DNA from: Bradyrhizobium sp. SZCCHNS1050
Lineage (GTDB): Bacteria; Pseudomonadota; Alphaproteobacteria; Rhizobiales; Xanthobacteraceae
NCBI RefSeq assembly: GCF_032484785.1
Contig: NZ_JAUETR010000001.1
Location: 4,653,501 to 4,717,500, forward strand
Direction of reading: 5' to 3'
DNA: 64,000 nucleotides
The notes below the pieces were generated by a model. That model had not been told where the DNA came from and ran no database searches. It saw only the letters and a list, made by a program, of their open reading frames with translations. Below, one piece after another: positions 10,438 through 17,817 of this stretch (position 1 is its first letter; each line of letters starts with the position of its first letter). Position numbers and translations under genes: made by a program.

Positions 10438-11203
10438 CGCGTGCGCCCTCCGGAGCGGCCTTGATGGTGGCCTCGCTGTGCTCCCGCAGCCCGTGACCGA
10501 GCGCCACCCGTTCGTCGAACACGAAACAGCCGCCGCGCCAGCGGCTCTCGGATTCCGGGATCTCCTCGAGATACTTCAGGATGCCCCCCTTGAGGTGGTA
10601 GACCTCGGAAAAGCCGCGCGCCAGCAGCAGCGCGCTCGCCTTCTCGCAGCGGATGCCGCCGGTGCAGAACATCGCGATCCGCTTGTGCCTGGCAGGATCG
10701 AGTGCGCGTTCTGCAAAATCCTTGAACTGCCCGAAGCTCTGCAGGCCTGGATCGACCGCGCCTTCGAACGTCCCCATCGCCACCTCGAACGCATTCCGGG
10801 TGTCGAGCACGACGGTATCCGGCGCGGTGATCAGCGCGTTCCAATCGGCGGGACTGACATAGGTCCCGACCTGCCGGGTCGGATCGGCGGCGGGATCGCC
10901 GAGCGTCACGATCTCCCGCTTCAGCCGCACCTTGAGGCGCCGGAACGGCATGGCCGTGGCGCGCGAGTATTTCAGCTCCAGATTGTCCAGCCGGCCGTCG
11001 AACAGCGTTCCGTCGCGAAACGCGCCTACCAGGGCGGCAATTGCCGGCTCGGTCCCGGCCACGGTGCCGTTGATGCCCTCCTCGGCCAGCAGGACGCTGC
11101 CCCTGATGCCGCGCTCGGCGCAAAAGGCGTGGAGCGGCGCGCGCAGGTCGCGAAAATCCGGCAGGGCGACGAACTGATAGAAGGCGGCGACGGCGAGGGG
11201 CAT
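10424..11203 (-). CDS. trhO: Rhodanese-domain tRNA uridine-34 hydroxylase (TrhO/YceA, UPF0176)
   Basis: 259 residues from the ATG at 11203. The N-terminal acylphosphatase-like part contains LLAEEGINGTVAG. The rhodanese domain contains VVLDTRNAFEVAMGTF and the active-site loop FCTGGIRCEKAS, with the nucleophilic Cys near residue 180. TrhO hydroxylates U34 of certain tRNAs in an O2-dependent, prephenate-independent route. The sequence is shorter at the C-terminus than E. coli TrhO, as is common in this class. It forms a two-gene unit with slyX and is divergent from the GGT gene. Confidence 0.9.
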   Translation of the reverse strand: MPLAVAAFYQFVALPDFRDLRAPLHAFCAERGIRGSVLLAEEGINGTVAGTEPAIAALVGAFRDGTLFDGRLDNLELKYSRATAMPFRRLKVRLKREIVTLGDPAADPTRQVGTYVSPADWNALITAPDTVVLDTRNAFEVAMGTFEGAVDPGLQSFGQFKDFAERALDPARHKRIAMFCTGGIRCEKASALLLARGFSEVYHLKGGILKYLEEIPESESRWRGGCFVFDERVALGHGLREHSEATIKAAPEGARDEQF

Positions 11204-11335
11204 GCGGCCGTTTACCAGCAGAGCTGACCATAGAAAAGCTGGTATCCCCGGGCATTGCCGAGCCTGGAAGGAATGTGCGATGTAGCCGGCCAGCACTGGT
11301 ATTCCAACCACCACACGATCACGCAGCGAGCAACG

Positions 11336-12922
11336 ATGAGAAGCTTCCACTTCCCAGGCAGGTCGACGGTCCACGCCCAGAACGGAATGATCGCGACATC
11401 GCACCCGCAGGCGGCGCTGGCCGGGATCGAGGTGCTGCGGGCCGGGGGCACTGCGGCCGACGCCGCGGTGGCAGCCTGCGCCCTGCTCGGCGTGATCGAG
11501 CCTCAATCGACCGGCATCGGCGGCGACTGCTTCGCCTTGGTACAGCCCAGGGGCGAAAGCCGGATCATGGCCTATAACGGCTCGGGTCGGGCGCCCGCCG
11601 CCGCGACCGTGGACTGGTACCTCGAGCGCAAGATCCATTCGGTCCCCCTGACCTCGGCCCATGCGGTGTCCGTCCCCGGCGCGATCGATGCCTGGGACCG
11701 CATCCTGCGCGACCACGGCCGGCTCGGGCTCGACCGGCTGCTGCAGCCCGCGATCCGCGCCGCGGAGGACGGCTATGTGGTGGCGCCGCGTGTCGCGTTC
11801 GACTGGAACAACCAGTTCGAGAAGCTCAAGAACGGCACCAACACCGCGCGCTACTTTCTGCCGCATGGCAAGGCGGCAGCGGTCGGTGACGTGATCCGCC
11901 AGCCGGAGCTGGCGCAGACCCTGCGCGTCATCGCCAAGGAGGGGGCGAAGGGCTTCTACACCGGCGCCGTCGCCGAGGACATGGTGCAGACCCTGCGCGG
12001 CATCGGCGGCCTGCACACCTTGGAGGATTTCGCCAACCACCAGACCGAGGTGACCTCGCCGATCGGCACCACCTACAAGGATTACGACGTCTGGCAGTGT
12101 CCGCCCAACGGTCCGGGCATCACCATGCTGGTGATGCTCAACATCCTCTCGCGCTTCGACCTCACGCGCATCGATCCGCTCAGCGTCGAGCGCTTCCACC
12201 TCGAGGCCGAGGCCGCCCGTATCGCCTACATGATGCGCGAGCAGCACATCGGCGATCCCGCGCACATGACGACCGAGGTCGCGAGCATCCTCGCCAAGGA
12301 GTTCGCCGACGAGTACATCTCGCAGATCAGCCTCGACAAGCTGCTCGACCTGCCGAACGTCGCGCCGCCGATGAATCCGGAGACCGTCTACATCACGGTC
12401 GTCGACCGCGACCGCAACGTCTGCTCCTTCATCAACTCGATCGCGCATTCGTTCGGCTCGGCGATCGTCTCCAACGAGACCGGCGTGCTGCTGCAGAACC
12501 GCGCCGGCGGCTTCCGCATCCAGCCGGGCCATCCGAACTGCATCGGTCCGGGCAAGCGTCCGCTGCACACGATCATTCCGGCGCTCGCCACCAAGGCGGG
12601 CCGCGCCCAGATGTCGTTCGGCGTCATGGGCGGCCAGTATCAGCCGGTCGGCCAGACCCACGTTCTGACCAACATCCTCGACTACGGCTGCGACGTGCAG
12701 GAAGCGATCGATATGGCCAGGGGTCTGCATTACGAGGGCGTCTATCAGCTCGAGGACGGCGTGCCGGCCGAGGTGATCGAGGGCTTGCAGAAGATCGGCC
12801 ACAAGACCACCAAGGTGGTGTCGCCGCTCGGCGGCGGTCAGGCGATCTGGATCGACTGGGACAAGGGCACGCTCACCGGCGGCTCCGACCCGCGCAAGGA
12901 CGGCTGCGCGCTGGGGTATTGA
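11336..12922 (+). CDS. Gamma-glutamyltransferase family protein (cytoplasmic form)
   Basis: 528 residues from the ATG at 11336 (MRSFHFPGRS). There is no signal peptide. Family landmarks are GMIATSHPQAA, GIGGDCFALV, the large-subunit core, and the autoprocessing site ETVYITVVD, where Thr near residue 350 aligns with the nucleophile of E. coli Ggt. FGVMGGQYQPVGQ comes later in the small subunit. The absence of an export signal and the TVY context resemble YwrD-type cytosolic paralogues. The substrate may therefore be an acylated amino acid or a gamma-glutamyl compound other than extracellular glutathione. Confidence 0.88.
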   Translation: MRSFHFPGRSTVHAQNGMIATSHPQAALAGIEVLRAGGTAADAAVAACALLGVIEPQSTGIGGDCFALVQPRGESRIMAYNGSGRAPAAATVDWYLERKIHSVPLTSAHAVSVPGAIDAWDRILRDHGRLGLDRLLQPAIRAAEDGYVVAPRVAFDWNNQFEKLKNGTNTARYFLPHGKAAAVGDVIRQPELAQTLRVIAKEGAKGFYTGAVAEDMVQTLRGIGGLHTLEDFANHQTEVTSPIGTTYKDYDVWQCPPNGPGITMLVMLNILSRFDLTRIDPLSVERFHLEAEAARIAYMMREQHIGDPAHMTTEVASILAKEFADEYISQISLDKLLDLPNVAPPMNPETVYITVVDRDRNVCSFINSIAHSFGSAIVSNETGVLLQNRAGGFRIQPGHPNCIGPGKRPLHTIIPALATKAGRAQMSFGVMGGQYQPVGQTHVLTNILDYGCDVQEAIDMARGLHYEGVYQLEDGVPAEVIEGLQKIGHKTTKVVSPLGGGQAIWIDWDKGTLTGGSDPRKDGCALGY

Positions 12923-12933
12923 GGCGGCGCCAT

Positions 12934-13011
12934 TCGTCATCGCGAGCGCAGCGACGCGATCCAGAGCCGTGGCTGTCACTCTGGATTGCTTCGTCGCTTC
13001 GCTCCTCGCAA
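12934..13011. repeat. Dispersed palindromic repeat, family A (copy 1)
   Basis: The left arm runs TCATCGCGAG...GCGATCCAGAG and the right arm CTCTGGATTGCTTCG...CCTCGCAAT, an imperfect inverted repeat. The same sequence recurs at 14325-14410, 28784-28903 and, truncated, at 32733-32777. It contains no gene. It opens an 875-bp gap that is largely repeat-derived. Confidence 0.8.
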
Positions 13012-13053
13012 TTTGCGATGGTGGCTACGCAAGCTGCATCCACACACGCCGCT

Positions 13054-13207
13054 GTCGTCCGGCCTTGCGCCGGGACCCATGACCCCAGGCAGTGGTTTGA
13101 GGCAGGCCAGCCGTTAGTTCTTCGCACGTCACGTCCGCCGCGGCGTATGGGTCCGGATCGGCGCCGCGACACGCGGCGCGCGTCACGGCTTGTCCGGGAC
13201 GACGGCG
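13054..13207. repeat. Palindromic intergenic element
   Basis: The element begins GTCGTCCGGCCTTGCGCCGG and ends with GCTTGTCCGGGACGACGG, with GGGACCCAT and ATGGGTCC as inner complementary blocks. It looks like an imperfect long inverted repeat. No credible reading frame lies in it. It is separate from family A and adjoins it. Confidence 0.55.
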
Positions 13208-13316
13208 GTGGACGGGGGCGGATACACGGCTCAAACAACGATCGACACATGGTCTCGTTCTCGCGGCACGGACGCCCGAGGTCTGCGATCAGTTCGTCCC
13301 TCTCGAAAGGCAGAGG

Positions 13317-13419
13317 GCGCAGGGAATGCCGGGTGAAGGCCTCACCCATGGCCCGCCTGCGAAAAAATGCAGGCGGCAGGTACCACAGGCAAAGCCGATT
13401 CAACCGGCATTCCCTGCGC
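13317..13419. repeat. Nested palindromic element (16-bp outer arms, 8-bp inner stem)
   Basis: GCGCAGGGAATGCCGG (13317-13332) and CCGGCATTCCCTGCGC (13404-13419) are perfect complements. Inside, CCGCCTGC and GCAGGCGG form a second stem around GAAAAAAT. The whole can fold as a cruciform or a two-level RNA hairpin. Bases 13420-13680 continue as non-coding sequence in which I see no gene. Confidence 0.75.
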
Positions 13420-13681
13420 GACGGTCTTCACGCTTATACGCAGTCTCCCTGGTGCGCCGGGCTTGTTGGCCACCATTGCGACAATGCGCTTGCGCGCACT
13501 GCGCGTGATACCAGCATCGGGGTATCAGGACGCTGCGACTTCACGTCCGCGAGCTGCCGTTCGTCCGCGCATCCGAAAATGCGCTGCGGCATGATCGCGG
13601 CCATCGCTCCCCGCCTCGCGTGTCGTGACGATCGCGCGCAACGCCCCTCCGCAATGAGGCGGGATGCGCGGAGATAATCAT

Positions 13682-13723
13682 GATTTCCGATTATTGGCAA
13701 GAGGATTATTTTTTTCGGAAATC
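13682..13723. promoter_or_regulatory. 9-bp inverted repeat with T-rich loop upstream of the FKBP gene
   Basis: GATTTCCGA (13682-13690) and TCGGAAATC (13715-13723) are perfect complements. A second short inverted repeat, ATAATC/GATTAT (13674-13694), overlaps the left arm. The A/T-rich stretch stands out from the surrounding GC-rich DNA and ends 75 bp before the FKBP start. It could be a promoter or operator, or the terminal part of the preceding repeat element. Confidence 0.4.
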
Positions 13724-13797
13724 GATGCCGGGCTGGTCAGCCGCTCCCGCATGAGCTAAACCGCGGCTCCCGTGAACGAGCAGAGGCGGTCTGGAGC

Positions 13798-14268
13798 ATG
13801 CGGCGTCCGATGAACAGAAGAGTTGCGCTGATGGCGGCGGCATCGGCCGCGACCGGTGTCGTGCTGGGCTCCCGCGCGGTCTCGGCACAGACCAGTTCCG
13901 CCAAACCCACAGGAAAGACCATGACCACTCCCTCCGGACTGCAGATCATCGACACCAAGGAAGGCACCGGCGCCACGCCGACGCGCGGTCAGACCTGCGT
14001 GATGCATTATACGGGCTGGCTCTATGAGAACGGCCAGAAGGGCAAGAAGTTCGACTCGTCGGTGGATCGCAACGAGCCGTTCGAATTCCCGATCGGCATG
14101 AAGCGCGTGATCGCCGGCTGGGACGAGGGCGTCGCCACCATGAAGGTCGGCGGCAAGAGGACCCTGATCATTCCGCCTGAGCTGGGCTACGGCGCCCGCG
14201 GCGCCGGCGGCGTGATTCCGCCGAACGCGACGCTGATGTTCGACGTCGAACTGCTCGGTGTGAAGTAG
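13798..14268 (+). CDS. Exported FKBP-type peptidyl-prolyl cis-trans isomerase
   Basis: 156 residues. The N-terminus MRRPMNRRVALMAAASAA up to AVSAQ is a signal peptide with paired Arg, possibly Tat-dependent. The mature part is a single FKBP domain: GLQIIDTKEGTG, MHYTGWLYENGQKGKKFDSS, FPIGMKRVIAGWDEGV, LIIPPELGYGARGAG and VIPPNATLMFDVELL. All pocket aromatics (Tyr, Phe, Trp, Tyr) are present. It should catalyse proline isomerisation in the periplasm. ATG at 13810 is an alternative start. A Rho-independent terminator lies about 180 bp downstream. Confidence 0.92.
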   Translation: MRRPMNRRVALMAAASAATGVVLGSRAVSAQTSSAKPTGKTMTTPSGLQIIDTKEGTGATPTRGQTCVMHYTGWLYENGQKGKKFDSSVDRNEPFEFPIGMKRVIAGWDEGVATMKVGGKRTLIIPPELGYGARGAGGVIPPNATLMFDVELLGVK

Positions 14269-14324
14269 AGACCCTGCCTTCGCCGCTCTCATCACGAGCC
14301 GAGTTGATGCAAAGGCTCTCACCG

Positions 14325-14410
14325 CCGTCATTGCGAGGAGCCGCAGGCGACGAAGCAATCCAGTGTCCGGTCGGGACTCTGGATCGCGTCGCTTCGCTCG
14401 CGATGACGGA
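14325..14410. repeat. Dispersed palindromic repeat, family A (copy 2)
   Basis: GTCATTGCGAGGAGCCGCAG...GAAGCAATCCAG forms the left arm and CTGGATCGCGTCGCTTCGCT...GATGACG the right arm. It is the same element as at 12934 and 28784. It sits just after the FKBP gene and before its terminator. Confidence 0.8.
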
Positions 14411-14451
14411 CGTAAGCATGAGCTATTTCTCGGACGCGATATAAAACGAAG

Positions 14452-14480
14452 GGATCGGCCCACGAGGAGCCGATCCTTTT
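14452..14480 (+). terminator. Rho-independent terminator
   Basis: GGATCGGC (14452-14459) pairs with GCCGATCC (14469-14476) and is followed by TTTTAGTTT. It lies between the FKBP gene (+) and csbD (-). The T-tract fits the plus strand. Confidence 0.75.
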
Positions 14481-14530
14481 AGTTTCTATTGAGCTTCATC
14501 GCGCGACCTCAGCGGTCGCGCCGATCCTGC

Positions 14531-14746
14531 TCAGAGGTTCTTGTTGGCGGCGCCGGCGGCAGTGTTCACCGCGTCCTTGGTCGCCTGCTTGGCATCGCCC
14601 AGCGCCTGCTGGCCCTTGCCCTTGATCTCCTGCACGGCACCCTCGCCCTGCAGGCGCTCGGAGCCGGTGGCTTCGCCGATGCCCTGCTTGGCCTTGCCGA
14701 TCGTCTCGTTGGCGACGCCCTTGATCTTGTCGGTGGTGGCACCCAT
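14531..14746 (-). CDS. CsbD-family stress protein
   Basis: 71 residues. The ATG at 14746 has GGAGGAC upstream. The sequence [20 protein letters not shown], followed by [18 protein letters not shown], is typical of CsbD: hydrophilic, Lys/Gly/Ala-rich and without cysteines. In Bacillus csbD belongs to the general stress regulon. In rhizobia the family is often induced by stress, but no biochemical role is known. It is divergent from the cupin gene across a 148-bp gap. Confidence 0.9.
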   Translation of the reverse strand: MGATTDKIKGVANETIGKAKQGIGEATGSERLQGEGAVQEIKGKGQQALGDAKQATKDAVNTAAGAANKNL

Positions 14747-14894
14747 GATTTCGTCCTCCGTTGTTCGTGTGAACTCCACCGACCCAACGCATGCAATGCA
14801 GAAAGGTTCGCGCGGAACTGCGAATAGCTTCGCTGCGGCATTTCGGCTAAGAACGGTTGGTTCCCTCGAACCGACGAAATCCCGAGAAGAAATC

Positions 14895-15413
14895 ATGTCA
14901 GGCTCTCACGATCACGCGCACGGCCATTCCCACGATCACGGCGACGAGCGCTGGAAGCACGACGGCGTCCGCGTCATTCCGGGCAATCAGCTCGATTCCA
15001 ACGTGCCGTCGACGCCGGGCATGGACCGCAAGGCGGCGATCAACTTCGCGCGCGTCGGAGCGCAGAAATTGTGGGCGGGCACGGTCACGATCAGGCCTGA
15101 CGCCAAGACCGGGGCGCATCATCACGGTCATCTCGAGAGCGTGATCTACGTCGTGAAAGGCAAGGCGCGGATGCGCTGGGGCGATCGGCTGCAGTTCACC
15201 GCGGAGGCCGGTCCCGGCGATTTCATCTTCGTGCCGCCCTATGTGCCGCACCAGGAGATCAATGCGAGCCCGGACGAAGTGCTCGAATGCGTGCTGGTGC
15301 GCAGCGACGGCGAGGCGGTCGCGATCAACATCGACATCGAGCCGGTCGAGAAGCCCGAGACGGTGCTGTGGATCGACCCGGTGCACCGCGATCCTGCCGA
15401 ATCGAAGTCGTAG
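14895..15413 (+). CDS. Cupin-domain protein with His-rich N-terminus
   Basis: 172 residues from the ATG at 14895. Residues 5-17 ([13 protein letters not shown]) form a His/Asp metal-binding-like stretch. The cupin core carries both motifs: [20 protein letters not shown] with three His and a Glu, and [17 protein letters not shown] with the later His. These would bind one metal in a beta barrel. The substrate is unknown; the family includes dioxygenases, isomerases and storage proteins. The His-rich tail and the nearby zinc-related remnant suggest metal handling, which is only an inference. Confidence 0.85.
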   Translation: MSGSHDHAHGHSHDHGDERWKHDGVRVIPGNQLDSNVPSTPGMDRKAAINFARVGAQKLWAGTVTIRPDAKTGAHHHGHLESVIYVVKGKARMRWGDRLQFTAEAGPGDFIFVPPYVPHQEINASPDEVLECVLVRSDGEAVAINIDIEPVEKPETVLWIDPVHRDPAESKS

Positions 15414-15426
15414 CCATCAAGGAAAT

Positions 15427-15454
15427 GGCGGAGCCGTCTCGCGACGGCTCCGCC
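15427..15454 (+). terminator. Strong hairpin after the cupin gene, without T-tract
   Basis: GGCGGAGCCGTC (15427-15438) and GACGGCTCCGCC (15443-15454) form a perfect 12-bp stem with a TCGC loop, 14 bases after the stop codon. No U-run follows. It may be a terminator that works with Rho, or an mRNA 3'-end stabiliser. Confidence 0.6.
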
Positions 15455-15484
15455 GGGCAGGGAGCGGCTATACCGCCTTCCCTC

Positions 15485-15688
15485 TCACACGCGAAGCAGG
15501 GGCGACTGTCGCGCGTGTGTCTCGCTGGTCGTTGCACCCGAGCCGTTGTTCGGATGAATGCTGATCAGGCCGCCTCGTTGGCGCGGCGCCAGCTTCCGAG
15601 CCTGGCGGTTGTTCAGGATGTGGCTGACCAAAGTGGTCTTCCCAGCCCCGAGGAAGCCGGACAAGACCGTGACGGGGAGTTTGCGCAT
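15485..15688 (-). pseudogene. N-terminal remnant of a COG0523 (CobW/ZagA-like) zinc GTPase
   Basis: 67 codons from the ATG at 15688. Residues 1-31 ([20 protein letters not shown], then [13 protein letters not shown]) are an excellent match to the start of COG0523 GTPases with an intact Walker A motif. After that the family sequence stops and unrelated codons run to a stop. The switch, CxCC and C-terminal domains are missing, so most of a gene of about 1 kb has been deleted. A Zur-like box lies about 70 bp upstream. It could in principle be translated as a short peptide, but it cannot be a working GTPase. Confidence 0.8.
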
Positions 15689-15756
15689 CGAGATCGAACA
15701 GCCTCTTCAGGGGAAAGGGTCGGTGCCGGCGGGCGGGCATGCGGCCTCTTTATGAA

Positions 15757-15773
15757 ATGTTATAACGTAACAT
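15757..15773 (-). promoter_or_regulatory. Zur-like operator
   Basis: ATGTTATAACGTAACAT is an AT-rich near-palindrome in GC-rich DNA. It resembles the alphaproteobacterial Zur motif built on GTTATAACATAAC. It lies 69 bp upstream of the COG0523 remnant on the same strand. Zur commonly controls such GTPases in zinc-starved cells, so the site and gene fit each other. Confidence 0.6.
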
Positions 15774-16122
15774 CATCTGAAACGGGAGAGGGTGTCAAGG
15801 GGAGAGAGTGGCGACGAAGGCGTGAGTGGGCGGGCTCGCGGCCGCTTGGGGAGTCGGCAGAGGCGGCGGCCGAGACGCAGGGCGCGAGCGGCTCTGGTGA
15901 GCTGGTGAAGCCCTTGCAGTGCTGAAACGACGCTGCAGCCGCCAGCGACACCGCGTTCCCTCTGCCGTGAAGAACGCGGAGAGGGAAGCAGTATCGGTGG
16001 CGGGATGCAGCTCCGTTTCATCTCCTAAAAGAGGAGCTGATATCTTTTCGTGTAGCCGGGTCGTCAGTCCCTGCGACAAGCTACTGAAACAGCACTCACG
16101 AGAATTGGCTCAGCCATGGCAA
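15774..16122. other. Non-coding gap with two inverted repeats
   Basis: No gene is credible here. TTCCCTCT/AGAGGGAA (15956-15963 with 15980-15987) is a perfect short inverted repeat. CAGCTCC...GGAGCTG occurs around 16007-16040. The gap may be the deleted flank of the GTPase gene plus the downstream region of the TadG-like gene. Confidence 0.5.
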
Positions 16123-17352
16123 CTACCTCGACAGGAACGCCGTGCCGGCCGGACCACTGGCCGCCGACATCGACAGTGCGCCGGGCGCGATCGCCCAGTT
16201 GGTCTGGTTCAGGATCAGCGTGTTGAACACCATCGTGACGCTGTTGCTGCTCATGGTCGAGACCGAGTTGATGGTGACGTTGCGGCTCGGCAGATACATC
16301 AGGCCGGTGTAGGACGAGCTGCTGGTGCCGTTGATCGGCAGGTTCGTCGTCGACAGGCCGCTCGGCTCGTACATCAGGATATTGGCGTAGGTGCCGCTGG
16401 TCGGCGCCGACAGCGTCGCATTGACGTTGCCGTTGAAGGTGAGCGTCGCGTTCTGGTCGACGAGGTAGAAGGTGACGCCGCTGCCGGTGACCGTCCACCC
16501 CGAGTTGAAGGTCATCGCGCCGCCCTTGATGATGTAGAGGCCCGGATTGAGCGTCAGCGTGCCGGAGCCGTTGAAATTGGTCGCGCCGCAATAGACGCCG
16601 GGATTGAGGGTGACCGAGCCGGGATCATAGACTTTGTTGTTGGTGGTGCACGCGCCCACCGTGACGGCGGGCAGCTTGCCGGCAAATGGGTCGGAGATCG
16701 CCGCGCAGCCAGTCTCGGCCGGCGGAGTGACGCCGCCGTTCTTGGTGATGTTGGTGCCCTTGATGCAGATGCGCTTGACGTTGAGCGTGGCGTTGAACAT
16801 CGCGGCCGGGCTCTGCGTCGACAGCACGTGGATCTCGCAGCTCGGCGCATTGAGCTGGGCCCCGGAATTCACCAGCAATGATTGCGCGTTGATGGTGCTG
16901 ACCAGCAGGATGCAGACGGGCGACGTGGTCTGCGCGCCGGCCTTGGCCGTTGCGGACGCCGTCACGCCGAGCGACGTCGTGCCCATCACGTTGAGGAACG
17001 AGGTCTTCACCGAGGTCGTCGCAGTGCCCGACAGCGAGCCGTCGCTGTTGGGCGTGAAGGTCGCCGTTGTGCCGGTGCCGAACCGGCCTCTGAAGCTGCC
17101 CGAGAACACCGCGCTCGCGGTCGACACCTGCTGCGCGCTCGCCTGGGTCACGCCGGCGAGGACCGCAGCGTCGACCGACTTCTGCAACTGCGCCCTGGTG
17201 TCGCTCGACTTGGCGAAATCGACCGCGGCGCCGACCGACACCAGGATCGGGATGATGGTGATGGCGAAGATCATGCTGATCTGGCCGTCCTTCGCGCGGC
17301 CAAATCTCCATGCCAGATCGCGAAGAGTCTTCGACGAAATCGATGCGGTCAT
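16123..17352 (-). CDS. TadG-like pilus-assembly/secreted protein with beta-rich C-terminus
   Basis: 409 residues. After a basic N-terminus comes GQISMIFAITIIPILVSVGA, a TadE/TadG-type membrane segment (about 23-45) followed by the usual VDFAKSS...QLQKSVDAAVLAG. The rest is Ser/Thr/Asn/Gly-rich, with repeating hydrophobic strands such as VTLNPGVYCG and LTLNPGLYIIKGGAM that suggest a beta-helix exposed outside the inner membrane. No VWA domain is seen. None of the other tad genes is adjacent. A related protein with a VWA domain is encoded at 62561-63859. Confidence 0.8.
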   Translation of the reverse strand: MTASISSKTLRDLAWRFGRAKDGQISMIFAITIIPILVSVGAAVDFAKSSDTRAQLQKSVDAAVLAGVTQASAQQVSTASAVFSGSFRGRFGTGTTATFTPNSDGSLSGTATTSVKTSFLNVMGTTSLGVTASATAKAGAQTTSPVCILLVSTINAQSLLVNSGAQLNAPSCEIHVLSTQSPAAMFNATLNVKRICIKGTNITKNGGVTPPAETGCAAISDPFAGKLPAVTVGACTTNNKVYDPGSVTLNPGVYCGATNFNGSGTLTLNPGLYIIKGGAMTFNSGWTVTGSGVTFYLVDQNATLTFNGNVNATLSAPTSGTYANILMYEPSGLSTTNLPINGTSSSSYTGLMYLPSRNVTINSVSTMSSNSVTMVFNTLILNQTNWAIAPGALSMSAASGPAGTAFLSR

Positions 17353-17817
17353 GTGCGACGCTTCCTGCTGATGGCTGTCCGCGGCTCGATGCCGGCGGAT
17401 GCGAGCCCCTGCTGCAAAGGAAGTGGCGGTCAGACATTACCGCATGCTGAATCCGGTTCCGTAAAGGAAACCGGCAGCAGAGCAGCGGAAGCGGAAGGTT
17501 AGCAGCCCGTTTGCCGGATCATCGACAGGTGCCCGTTCGTACCACTCATTGGTAGCAGCCGCGCGAATTGCCTGTATTCGGCGGTGACGGCTTGTGAGTT
17601 GCAAGCGGTCGGATTGCGCCCGCCGGTGGATGTCGCGCTAACGAGGCGAGCGCCAGATCCGGGCGAGAGAACGCGGCTGCACACCAATGCGTAGAGCGCG
17701 GTCACCAGGATGACGGTGAGATTGACCATGACCGCGTTGAGCGCGGTCGGCGCCCGACTCGCAGGATGTCGGCGAACAGCCGGCCCTGGTGCACCCGCCA
17801 GGGGCCAGCGCCAGCCG
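17353..17817. other. Gap, possibly with a 76-residue minus-strand membrane ORF (17499-17729)
   Basis: No well-supported gene is present. A minus-strand ATG at 17729 opens MVNLTVILVTALYALVCS, which looks like a single membrane helix, and runs to a stop at 17499. It has no clear ribosome-binding site, and its tail is low in recognisable features. The remainder appears non-coding, with promoter sequence for the TadG-like gene at the left end. Confidence 0.3.

Noticed and set aside
12097..13677. A 526-codon plus-strand frame running from the GGT gene into the repeat region
   Set aside because: Its first half overlaps GGT out of frame, and its second half is translated repeat DNA.
12934..14410. 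Repeated sequences considered as a CRISPR array
   Set aside because: The copies are few, palindromic, of unequal length and not separated by uniform spacers. No cas genes are present.
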